This document shows, piece after piece, positions 24,554 to 34,162 of a DNA stretch of 64,000 nucleotides. The notes beneath the pieces are model-generated. The model was not told the origin of the DNA and made no database searches. It saw only the letters and a list, made by a program, of their open reading frames with translations. The stretch spans positions 9,720,949 to 9,784,948 of the forward strand of contig CM064430.1 in assembly GCA_032690845.1 (NCBI GenBank), in the 5' to 3' direction. The position numbers were made by a program, and so were the translations under genes. The DNA is from Eleusine coracana subsp. coracana. Its lineage: Eukaryota; Streptophyta; Magnoliopsida; Poales; Poaceae. Position 1 is the stretch's first letter; each line of letters begins with the position of its first letter.

Positions 24554-25475
24554 TGTATGAGAGATTGTGTAATGTCTATGTTTATGTGTGATTGAATAAA
24601 GTGTTATTCTGTTCCATGGATAATAATATTGCATTGATTGACAAGTACGTGACTTGTTTGTGAAACTCGTTATTTTTCATAATATTATCCTAAATGGTCC
24701 CTAGTTCCTTATTATTATGTGGAACAATAATGATTCATGGACTAGCACATGTATTGGTTGATGATCAAGTTTCACAGATCATTGATATGGAGATATCAAA
24801 TCAATAATGTGGACATATGTTGGAGAACATGGTGTTGGATTGACCCACTAAAAGACTCTGCTATGATGTTATTTTTGTACCATCAGTCGTTGCCTTGAAT
24901 GATGTACCTTCGGGATCCTTAGACCTGAGATCGTCATTGATCTCCAGAATGCGTAGTAGCACACTTAGGGGTTACCAAACGCTACTCCGTAACTGGGTAG
25001 TTATAAAGGTAGCTTTCGGGTATGTTATGAAACATGTCATGGGGTGTGAGCGGTCAAGATGGAATTTGCCCCTCCTAATAACAGGAGAGATATCTCGGGG
25101 CCCCTCGAGTTAGATGGATTTGGAAGTGCATGGCCATGCCAATGTGATTAAAAGTTAATCATGATGACTAAGAATTAGTCATGATAAATCCACTAGACGT
25201 TCGAGTGAATGGTCGAGCTATTACAGGGATGGCACGTATCTCGCCTTGAGCTTGACTGATATCGTGAGGCAAAGGGATCGCTGAATGCGTATGTCAAAGG
25301 TTCAGCCGATATGATCTTTATATATATACGAGAATCAGTATGTGCTGCTAGGTGCCGCTATTGATTTATGATTTGAAAAAGCGTTTTTACATCATTGTCA
25401 TGTACATGTGAACCTAACGGGTCACACACTTAACGGGTTGGAACATCGCTTGCCTATGTGATTGTCTCTAGTGCA
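24554..25475 (+). other. Copia 3' noncoding region with polypurine tract
   Basis: About 0.9 kb after pol has no recognisable gene. The end gtgcaagtggg at about 25471-25481 is the polypurine tract, partly merged with the 3' LTR start. Confidence 0.6.
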
Positions 25476-25977
25476 AGTGGGAAAGATGCCCAAGAGACAT
25501 TACGGATTTGATCCATATGTGAGGGATATACGGATATTAATCCGTGTGGGATTAGTTCACTAATGGGCTAACTTATCGAGGCCCATTAGAAGGGTCTATA
25601 TAAGTGGAGGCGGGGCAAGGGGTACGGTCAACCAGTCTATAACCCTAGCCGCCACGCTCCTCTCTTTCTCGCCCACAACCCTAACCGTGTTGCCGGTGCT
25701 AGCACGCCGCGCACGGTGTTCCAACCCCGTACGTGTGGATACCGCGAGGAGACGCTGCTGTTGTTGTGGTGCCGAACGGCTGGACTAAGAGACGTTTGAC
25801 GTGATCGACTACTTCCTCTACACCGACTCGCGACTACGTTGGACGAGCTGCTCCAACATTCGCTTCCGCTCCGCCTGCACGTTTAGTGGTAACGATCCAT
25901 GATCCCCTCCTTACAAGGTTTCCTGGTTGAACGGTAGAAATTATTATATGCTATCGTAGCCTACCCGTTCCTAAACA
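25476..25977 (+). repeat. 3' LTR of copia element, altered first bases
   Basis: Aligns with 18778-19282 and ends cgttcctaaaca. Its first bases are agtgggaaag where the 5' LTR has tgttggaaag, so the terminal TG is lost at the junction with the polypurine tract. Confidence 0.9.
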
Positions 25978-25982
25978 CCATG
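25978..25982. repeat. Copia target duplication, right copy
   Basis: The word ccatg matches 18773-18777. Confidence 0.85.
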
Positions 25983-26436
25983 GACCTGATGCAGCTATTT
26001 GGGGAGGCTTCCGGGTTAAAGACTAATGTGCAGAAGAGCAGTGCTTATGCGATCCAATGTCAGCAGGAAGAAATCAAGGTGATCCAAGATAATTTGCCTT
26101 GTGCATTGCTGACTTGCTACCCGGATGGATATCTGAACTTATGAGTAGGGCGGGGAGAGCCGCATGTTCAGTTTGTCATGATGGGTATGATGGTTTATTT
26201 GTTGATGGCTATTGATCTACCTCAGTGGGCTGTCAAGAAAGTTGACAAACTATGACGGGGACACTTGTGGAGGGGAAGAAAAGAAGGAAAGGGAGGTCAC
26301 TGCTTGGTGGCGTAGGGCAAAGTGACCCGGCCAAAGGACTTGGAGGCCTGGGCATATCTGATTTGAAAAACTTGGAATGGGCCTTGCGAGTCCGATGGTT
26401 GTGGTTGCATAAGACTGACCCCATCGCCCCTGGAGT
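25983..26436 (+). pseudogene. LINE reverse transcriptase fragment, part 2
   Basis: Continues the LINE from 18777: DLMQLFGEASGLKT next to the copia duplication, then ATALLICYPDGYL-type decayed thumb sequence. MMVYLLMAIDLPQWAVKKVD, GGLGISDLKNLEWALRVRWL and WLHKTDP follow. These are C-terminal landmarks of plant LINE-1 RTs. Stops and frameshifts are frequent, and it ends near 26436 just before the Mutator-like element. Confidence 0.75.
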
Positions 26437-26468
26437 ATGTTCCAAATACGAGTACCGGAGCAGGTTCG

Positions 26469-27420
26469 ATATCAGGTGGAAACTCAGTAGCCTGTGCAAA
26501 CTTTGCAAACTCTCCATCAACACCACAAGATCCCCATCTGTGTGCTTAGGGAGAGAGATGAGCTTCTTTTACAAATCAACACCCGCCAGCCCCTGCTAAT
26601 CATGTCTTCCTTTGCAAATTACCCCTGCCTAGCCCTGCTAATCATGTCTTCCTTTGCAAATTACCCCCTGCCGCTAGCCCCTTTGCTAATCAGGTTCCCC
26701 GCCCAGGCTGTGACGTACGCGATCGCCCAGCGCGCCGCCTCGCCCTTCGAGATCACCCAGGCCACGCCGTCCGTGATCGCAGCCCGCCGCGCCATGCAGT
26801 CCGACGCAAATCATGATATGAATTTTCAGCAGATCGTATTATATTCTGGATTGGCAGAGAGAATTTATAGACATGCTAAGACTCATCCAACTGTTGCAGG
26901 CATGCACTAATCATCACTGGTCATTCACACGACTGGAGGAGGCAAAGATTGGCCTACCCTCATGTTGTGGCCTGGTGGCCTCGATTGATAATTCTGTGCT
27001 CTGAGAGCCCGAAGAAAGTCTCCCATGCCCCCACACGTGATGACGTGAACGGAATCTGTAGCGCAAGCAATGATTTATCCATACCCTGTACACGCATGAT
27101 GGATGTTGTTACTCATGGAGCACTAGTTCGGACTGCAGGACGGCGCGGCCGGCTGCGGTTGCGAATGGCAGCGTGCTGGGCGATCGCGAACTGGCGCGGC
27201 GTGGGCGATCACGTACGTCACGGCCTGGGCGGGGAACCTGATTAGCAAAGGGGCTGGCGGCAGGGGGTAATTTGCAAAGGAAGACATGATTAGCAGGGGC
27301 TGGCGGGCGTTGATTTGCAAAAGAAGCCCATCTCTCTCCCTAAGCATTCGGATGGAGATGTTGTGGTGTTGATGAAGAATTTGTAAAGTTTGCACAGGCT
27401 ACTGAGTTTCTACCTGATAC
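26469..27420. mobile_element. Mutator-like (MULE) non-autonomous element with long inverted repeats
   Basis: Two arms, 26469-26811 and the reverse complement of 27128-27420, share about 300 bases. They start atatcaggtggaaactcag / gtatcaggtagaaactcag, pass through gcctgtgcaaacttt, gcttagggagagagatg and ctaatcaggttccccgccc, and end near gcagtccgaa. The ends are GC-rich in their inner half. The 300-bp middle has no recognisable gene and no transposase. Length of arms suggests a MULE. No clear 9-bp duplication was found, so the exact ends are approximate. Confidence 0.65.
26592..26675. repeat. 42-bp tandem duplication inside the left MULE arm
   Basis: The word cctgctaatcatgtcttcc recurs with a period of 42 bases (26592 and 26634). 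The right arm has a single copy, so the duplication arose after the arms formed. Confidence 0.8.
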
Positions 27421-27747
27421 GTTCCCTTCCTCATTGGCCCTCTTGTCCACTATTCTTGTTGCACGGTTCTGTTTTTCCTATACGCAAGTTTATACCGTCA
27501 GGAGCAATGTTCAAGGGTGCCTGTCTATTTATCGAACTGGAGTGCCAAAATTTTGTTGTTTTCCTATCACCAATGGTCACTGTTGTGCTTGCTCTAAATC
27601 CTCCCATCGCCAATCCGGCATGGTTAGGCCTCGTGTCGTGCCATAAACCGCCGACCCGCCAAATGGGCCAACATGGCACAGCCCGTTACATATATTATGT
27701 CATGCCGGCTCAAAACTAATTGGGTTGGGTTTTTCGTGCCTGACCTA
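27421..27747. other. Intergenic, no gene recognised
   Basis: Only short overlapping frames without a recognisable domain. The phrase cggcacagcccgtta-type sequence near 27670 resembles the GC-rich ends of some plant hAT-like repeats. Confidence 0.3.
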
Positions 27748-28257
27748 GGGGCAGATGTCGAGCTGGCTCGGTTTGTCTAGACTCGACTCGTGTTAGCTCG
27801 TTAGAAAATTGGTTTGGCTCGGCTCGGCTTGTTAGACAACCGAGTTAAAACTTGACTTGACTCGACTCGATAGTTAGCTCGAACTGGCTCGTTAGGCTCG
27901 TGAGCTAGGTATATGTTATAATTCAACATTAGATTTTAGTAAAATAAAATATTTTAATATAAAATAATTAAGAATATAGTATATAGTTAATAAAAATAAT
28001 TTATAAATATAACTCAATGTGAAATAGTTCTAAAATATTTAAATATTAGTTTAATATTTTATATTTTATTATTAATGATCTTACTTTTTATAAGTTGGAC
28101 TCATTGAGCTCACGAGAAGCTCGGCTCGTAAATTTAACGAGCTAAATTATAAGCTCGGTTCGGCTTGACACGTTAACAAAACGAGTCGAGCCGAGCCGAG
28201 TCAAATCGAGCTTGTCACAAGTCGAGTTACAAGTTTCGAGCTTTTCGTCCACTCCTA
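27748..28257. mobile_element. hAT-like non-autonomous repeat with GCTCG-rich ends
   Basis: Both ends are dense in ctcggctcg/actcgactcg words in inverted arrangement around an AT-rich core of about 180 bp (27910-28090). The left end reads aggggcagatgtcgagct. The reverse complement of the right end reads aggagtggacgaaaagctcg. This style of end is known from plant hAT-like MITEs. A matching 8-bp duplication is not visible, so assignment is tentative. Confidence 0.5.
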
Positions 28258-28579
28258 ATGTGGATCGTGCTGTGCTAGAGGTCCGGTTTGGACACCATTA
28301 GTCAGGAGGTTGTCAACAGAATGGAGCCCCTTTGGACTGCAGAGAGCGGGTTTAGCCCAACACTAAAATGGACCGTAGTAATTTTTGGCCCATGACATAG
28401 GATGAACATGGACCTCTTATATACAGACAACACTACGTGTACCTTACAGATAGCGTGGTCCATGAAAGCTCATGAATCATGGAGGCTCATTTGTTAATAA
28501 ATTTTATTTACTATTTTTTTAAAAAAATATTTATTAATGCAATTGATACATATACATTTATATTAATATTTAAATACTA

Positions 28580-28880
28580 AAAATCTTCACTATCGGATTA
28601 ATTGATATTTACTGCTGGTACAATTAATTTTCACTGCCTTAACCATTTCAAAAAAAAAAAGAAAAGAATACAGAAACAATTAATTTTCAATACTAGAACA
28701 ACAATATTCAATACTAAAATAATAACTAATTTTTACTACTTATTCACTGTTACAATATTTCAAAAATTTCTAAAATTAATTTTTTTTAAAAAAATATTAG
28801 GACAATTGATAATCTATACTAGAACAATTGATTTTCACTACTAAACAATCGATATTCATTAGTGCAAAAAATTGTACCGC
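28580..28880. repeat. Degenerate AT-rich minisatellite
   Basis: A unit of roughly 22-25 bases of the form ctagaacaattgattttcacta recurs in diverged form (for example near 28615, 28675, 28800, 28825 and 28845). Confidence 0.5.
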
Positions 28881-29092
28881 TAGAACAATGTATCAAATTC
28901 AAAAATTCCATTTCAAATTTTTAAAAATATTTTTTTAGAAAAACATGTGCATGTTGGATACAAATATAGTGTTAATACAAACGAGATGTATTAGTAGGTA
29001 GAGGTCCATATGTATGAGGTCCTGCATATTTCTTTTTTATATAGGAACCCGCATGTTTCTGAAACATCTAGAAAGGAAAGCGTCAGCCTAAG
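28881..29092. other. AT-rich spacer
   Basis: No gene or terminal repeat recognised. Confidence 0.4.
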
Positions 29093-29208
29093 TACTCTCT
29101 TCATTCTACAATATATCTAGTTTTGGATTTGTTCTATTCAAATATTTTTAACTTTAACTATTTATAATAAAAATTTTAAATATTATAAACATAAGGACAT
29201 TACTATTA

Positions 29209-30137
29209 CTTCCTCCGTCACCCAAAATATGTGGTTCTGCGGTTCAAATTTCGTCCACGAAAAAGTGTCGTTTTAGGTGTGAGTCCTGCTGATGTCCGAA
29301 TACTCTCTCCCCAATCTCCATCGGTGAGCTCGTCCCGGTCTCCATGGCTATGAAGCTCGTCCGCACCGGCGAACTGGTCTCCCTCGGGGACGCGTGGATG
29401 CCCTCCCTCTGCCCGGAGTGAACTCGTCTTTGTCCCTGCCGGCCGCTTCCGTGCCCTTCAATGAGGAGCAGTCACGTGCAGGCGTGGATCTGGGCAAGGA
29501 GGGACGACAGGCCTTGGAGCTGAGCGACATCAGCCAAGACCAAGAGCTGCTCGACAGAACTCCTGAGCGATGACGACGAGGATTTGGGAGCGCATGGTGC
29601 TCCGGCTAACCTCTGGTCGATCTCAGTCTCACCCCTTCCCCTTCCCTCTTCGATTGCTGGTCATCGGAGCAGCAGCGCAGTGCGCCAGGCCAACCAAGAT
29701 CAGTAGCTGGGGATAGAGGACGATGACTTGAGGCTGGGCGAGTAAGGACTTGGGGCAGCACAGTGCAGAACGGAGACGCTCGGTGGCATCCAGCAGCAGC
29801 ACATGCTGCAGCAAGGATTCAGAGCCAAGGTTTTTTTTTCGCTAAAAATCCGTCGGTAAACAGAATAACTGAAGGTAAACCATTTTTGCTATAGTACACA
29901 TGGTTGATTTTTGTAATAAACCGGATATCTGATGAAATAGAACCGGACAGATTTTATCAAAAATCATAAAAACCGGCTGGTTTTCAGCAGTTTTTGAACC
30001 CATGTGCTGAAGATAAGAGACACGATGAAAGAGAGTGGGAGGGCAAATAATAATTCAGTGGTAGCAGGGTAAAAATACTTGGCATCTTAGTTTTCGTTCT
30101 TTTGGTCAGAACGACACATTTTGGAGGACAGAGGAAG
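29209..30137. mobile_element. Inner MITE-like element with a GC-rich insert
   Basis: Flanked by TA at 29207-29208 and 30138-30139. The ends cttcctccgtcacccaaaat and (reverse complement of the right end) cttcctctgtcctccaaaat are inverted repeats. The middle (29280-29830) is GC-rich and unlike an ordinary MITE. It contains a start-like ccATGGctatgaagctcgtc, but stops are present and no domain is recognised. It may be a captured gene fragment. Confidence 0.6.
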
Positions 30138-30189
30138 TAGATTATTCATGAATCAAATTATCCGTCCAAAGAGTTACTTGGCAGGACTC

Positions 30190-30550
30190 CTAGGTATGCA
30201 TAGGAGCTCAAGAACTCGATGGACACAAGACGCAAGATTTAAACATAGATCCAGGTCTCTCAGAGAATAACAACCCTACATCTTGTATGAGATATGTTAT
30301 ATTGATCTTGTTTTGTATAAAGGCTAGACTTGTCATGGTGAATTCTTGCTTTTGCCTAAGGATCCCGTCTCGCCTTATATATCCAAAAGGCATGATTTTC
30401 ATGAAAGGTTTTCTAGTCGGTTATAACAAATTCTATCTATAACTTCTATCTTTAATAATAACTTGACGTCTACTATAACTAGTCATCCAAGTAGTAATCT
30501 TGAAGGTCTCTATCTCCATCGTTATGCTTTTGGATCCTAATGTTCACATT
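30190..30550 (+). repeat. LTR-like segment related to 308-684
   Basis: Shares the layout of the first LTR in the same orientation: a ccaggtctctcagagaataa block, an aaccctac block, gccttatatatcc, and later taacaaattctat-type sequence. It is diverged and without clear TG/CA ends. Confidence 0.3.
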
Positions 30551-30719
30551 AACTTTATCCGAGTGATTGGATATCCCGAGTACGCATGCTTTACACTATC
30601 ATAATATACAACTCTTATATTGTAAATTTTTATAGATTGTTTACTATAAATGATCAAAGTTATAAGAGTTTGATTTAGAACAAATTCAAAGCTAACTATA
30701 TTCTAGGACAAAGGGAGTA

Positions 30720-31162
30720 CAATAAAGCCCTGCTAATATTCAGAGCAAGAGCACAATAGTCGGCAAAGCAATGGATTAAAATGGGCAAGTAAATAAGCAT
30801 CAAGACGTCTTCAAAAAACCAATCTATCATCTACTAGTCCAAAACCATTTACCCAAGACACAAATGTTTATGAATCCAACACTTTGGACTATGCACCCTA
30901 ATCTTCGGGCAGGAAAGCAGAAACCAAGTCAAGATGATCTGGGTCACCCGTTCGAGTGTGGAAAATAAATTAAAAATGTTGATCACTAAGATGTTTTATC
31001 TTCTCTTCATATACAACTCAACTCCAGTCATTAAAGTGCAATCAAATCTTTTTCTAGCTCTCATAACTAGCAGGAAGATCCCTGTGAATAGAAAAGAGCT
31101 TTCATCGACAAAAATTTCTCAACTTATTTCTTATTAATGGAAATATCTCTAACCAGCTGAAC
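30720..31162. other. Intergenic, no gene recognised
   Basis: AT-rich sequence with only short frames. Confidence 0.4.
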
Positions 31163-31165
31163 TAA

Positions 31166-32119
31166 GAGCATCTCTAATAGCTTCTCTAAAAATAGACAAA
31201 AAAAACAGTTTTTGAAAGCAGCCAAAAACTATTGGGGCTAAAATATCTCCCCTCTTCCAACAATTTCCTATATGTATCCAAATTTCAATTTAGTCCAGGC
31301 CTATTAAAATTACTTGTCCAGATACATGAGCATGATCAGCTGCAACTGGGCATGCCACTCGCCACGGCAGCCATCGAAAATGATCGCCGTAGCGATGCAC
31401 AAAATTGCTTCAGCTAGATGAAAATTTGAAACTGTAAAGACAGAATATTATCACACGAAATTTTACTTACTGTCTGATAATCAAGAGAAGGGGGGTGCAG
31501 GGCAGCCCGTAGATGGTGATGCCGGGTCAAGATCCGCTGCTACGGCCAAAGAGCACTCGAAGACGGCATGGCGGGGGCACAAGCGAGGCGGCGCTACGGG
31601 CGGATGAGACGAGGCAGTGCGATGGGGGGACAAGGAGAGAGGTGTGGCGGGGGGACGACATGAGCGGCGTGGCAGATGTGCGAGGCAAGGCAGAGCGACG
31701 GGTGACGAGGCGAGCGGCGCATCGGGAGGATGATGTGAGAGGCGTGGCAGATGAGCAAGGCAAGACGGCACCACGGACCAGCAAGGCAAGGCGGCACGAC
31801 AGGGGCATAAGGCGAGTGGCGCATCGGGAGGACGATGGGAGAGGCGCGGCAGACGAGCAAGGCAAAGCGGCACGGTGACGACCGAGGCAAAGCGGCGGGC
31901 GGTATGCCGGGTGGAGAATGGCGTGAAAATTGCCATCAAGGCGGGAGGAGTTGGATTGGGGACGCCAATTCGTTCTCTTGTTTTACAAACGGTTGAGGTT
32001 AATTTAGTGAGTTAATAAAAACAGGAAGGTGTTTTGAGAGCTGTTGGAAAATATTTTTTTTCATTAAATCCTATTAATTTGATTTAAAAATAATTATTAG
32101 AGAACTTTCAGAGATGCTA
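31166..32119. mobile_element. TAA-flanked DNA transposon (Tourist/PIF-like) with a GC-rich repetitive core
   Basis: Inverted ends gagcatctctaatagcttct and (reverse complement of the right end) tagcatctctgaaagttctc are flanked by TAA at 31163-31165 and 32120-32122. The AT-rich outer parts enclose a GC-rich core at about 31500-31930. The core has no recognisable gene and is open on both strands because of composition and repeats. No transposase is present, so it would be non-autonomous. Confidence 0.6.
31630..31875. repeat. About 100-bp tandem repeat in the element core
   Basis: Two strong copies share gcatcgggagga-gatg followed by agaggcg-ggcaga-gagcaaggcaa (from about 31716 and 31818). A third, weaker copy starts near 31640 (ggggacgacatgagcggcgt). 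Confidence 0.65.
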
Positions 32120-32363
32120 TAATGGGGATATAAGTATACTGATACCGATGATGGATATATGCATATCACTCTTCACTCCTGGCAACAGCAATCAGCATGT
32201 CAGCAATTTCAAGACATGATGCAGTTTTATTGTGACAGCAGAAACAACATATACTCATAGTGACAGCAACAAAATAATATAAGCTCAAATTTCTTTTTTT
32301 GCACTAGCTCGACAGAAAACAACAGTATAACAAGATACCCACCTCAGTATCTGTGACTGTGAG

Positions 32364-33561
32364 TCACCACTCTAAGCTCAACAAGGTTCCTGTGTACACA
32401 CTAATTGCGCAGCTTTCCTCTGTCTCTGCCACGCTTGATAATTTGTTGGTCCTTGGATCATAAATCTCCAACATTTCTTAACCTTGTACATGTATGACTA
32501 TCCTCCCATCATCTAATACAATCAAGGGACAGAAGGACAACAAACTGCAATTGTATTCCTCAATCTGTATGCTATGCTGCTTGACCCAGAGGCCCTTCTC
32601 GAAATCCAACAGATACCAAAGGTCCATACAGGGAGATGGGAGATGAACAATAACCAGTAAGCCATTCAGGTTGACTAGTGAAAGTTCCTCTTGAACCAGT
32701 CCATTGTTTTTACAATCAAGGCTTTGAGGCCCATTGATATTTGGCCCCCACCTCTCCGTCTCCAGGTCGAAGGAAGCTATCCAGTCTTGCTCAGTGCCTC
32801 GGCTCCCCGAAATAGCAACAGAATATGCATTCTTCGTTAGGAAGTAGACAACTGCGTCAATGACCACGCTGGCCTTGTAACACCAATCAATACAGTATGG
32901 AGGGTCCGGACTCCGGAACCACCCTCCACTCTGTACGAATACCACTTCTGCAAACAGTGCATATCTCAAAGATAACGAAATGGTTACCGTTCAGCGAATA
33001 CGAAACTTTCCGAAGCACCTTGTACTCCCTCGTGCTTGCAACCTTCCCAAATAGGCACAATTTGGCGCTGTATCCGTAAGCCGGATTCTCTTTCGGAACA
33101 TGATGCACGGCTCCGGTGGCTGGATTGACCAACCGGCAGCTCCCGTCCCCCGTTTACTTGACGACGCAGGCAAGGCTGAGTGACATGCTCGTGATATGGC
33201 CCTCCGTACGCACTTGCTTAACTATGTGCCCTGAGAGATCCGTGACATTGATGACACTTTCGTATTTCCTTTGTTGCGTCCAGTCACCACTGTCGTCACC
33301 ACCTTCGGAAGGATCATTGTTGTAGCCAACGATGACAAGCGGCTCAGGGTAGCGTGCCGCGTATGCAGCAGCGAAGTCCGGGTTGGATAGCAGGGACCGC
33401 CATGATCGGCAGACCAGGCGGAGGCGGCAGAGCTCCTTGGCCAGGAGGCGAAGCAGTATGTCGTACAGGGCGTCCAGAGGCAGGGCACCGATCTTGCAGG
33501 AAGCACGAATGGGCTCCACGCGCCTGTCCTGCCTGATGAATGGCTCCGACGACGAGACCAT
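32364..33561 (-). pseudogene. F-box protein pseudogene
   Basis: Starts ATGGTCTCGTCG at 33561, just after a splice-acceptor-like tttgtccccag, and ends TGA at 32364-32366. The F-box is clear: LPLDALYDILLRLLAKELCR followed by LRLVCRSWRSLLSNPDFAAA. Downstream the F-box-associated region contains RLVNPATGAVHHVP, LFGKVASTREYKVLR, VVYFLTKNAYSVA and SFDLETERWGP, all parallel to the intact paralogue at 53258-54442. Lesions: an in-frame TAA after the codons for SLACVVK (about 33154), a frameshift near 32920-32960, and an in-frame TAA after VIHVQG (about 32478). Family members are substrate adaptors of SCF ubiquitin ligases; this copy cannot make the full protein. Confidence 0.87.
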
Positions 33562-33869
33562 TGCTGGGGACAAATGAGATCTTCAATGAGGTCAACGAGG
33601 AGTAAGATGTGTGACGGATAGCAAGCAGTACAGGAGCGGAGATGTGTGGCAGATAGCAAGTAGGTCGAGGGGATGCTCTCTGATTACCAGGGGATCGTGA
33701 TGGATTTCGACGCCGGAGCACGTTACCAGGAGAGGGCAAGGGCTCGCGCTCACCCCCGGCGGCGTTATCCTTATTGATGTTGTCGAGCAAAGCAGCAGTG
33801 CGGTTGGGTCAACACCACGGTAACGGTGGAGGGTAAGGAAGAAAGTGCTGTCTCGCTCTTTTTTTTTAA
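33562..33869. other. 5' flank of the F-box pseudogene
   Basis: Sequence upstream of the start, probably with a 5' UTR intron as in the paralogue. No separate gene seen. Confidence 0.35.
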
Positions 33870-33930
33870 CTAGATTGCACAGCCCGCGCAGTTGCGCCAG
33901 CTAGACACAAAAGATTAGCAGAAAGAGATA
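33870..33930 (-). mobile_element. Helitron 3' terminus (minus strand)
   Basis: On the minus strand a short hairpin (GCGC-AACT-GCGC, 33897-33886) is followed 12 bases later by CTAG (33873-33870) and then T. This is the classic Helitron 3' end inserted before a T. The body continues to the right but is interrupted by a Stowaway MITE, and its 5' end was not located. Confidence 0.6.
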
Positions 33931-34160
33931 CTCCCTCCAGATTTTAATTATTGACATAGTTAGCTTCTTTAGTTAATCATTCATCTTATTTAAAATATTT
34001 GATTAAATATACAAAATTATATGATAGATTTCAACTTTCTTTAGTAATAAAACAACTCGTAATAAAATATTTGATAAATTTTTAAATTTTTTGAATAAGA
34101 TAAATAGTCAAACTTAACTAAAAAAAGTCAACTGTGTCAATAATTTAAATCCGGATGGAG
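33931..34160. mobile_element. Stowaway MITE, 230 bp
   Basis: Flanked by TA (33929-33930 and 34161-34162). Ends ctccctccagattttaatta and its inverted partner taatttaaatccggatggag match closely. It lies inside the body of the Helitron. Confidence 0.85.
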
Positions 34161-34162
34161 TA

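Larger units (their letters stand above)
18778..25977 (+). mobile_element. Complete but inactive Ty1/copia retrotransposon
   Basis: This 7.2-kb element is bounded by near-identical LTRs of about 505 and 502 bp and the 5-bp duplication ccatg. Order: LTR, primer-binding site at 19284-19295, leader, gag-pol 20632-24553, about 0.9 kb of noncoding DNA, LTR. The Gag, protease, integrase, RT, RNase H order is the copia order. Coding lesions (a deletion, a nonsense codon and a lost catalytic aspartate) make it non-functional. It sits inside the LINE fragment, and is therefore younger than it. LTR similarity looks high by eye, so the insertion is fairly recent. Confidence 0.93.
29095..30717. mobile_element. 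Outer Stowaway-like MITE, interrupted
   Basis: Flanked by TA at 29093-29094 and 30718-30719. The left end ctctcttcattctacaatat and the reverse complement of the right end (ctccctttgtcctagaatat) are inverted repeats that continue for some 60-80 bases. A second element (29209-30137) sits inside it. The right part, 30140-30550, contains sequence resembling the LTR at 308-684, so other insertions may be present. Confidence 0.6.

Noticed and set aside
31481..31939. Several overlapping frames of about 100-150 residues
   Set aside because: Compositional products of the tandem repeat inside a DNA element.
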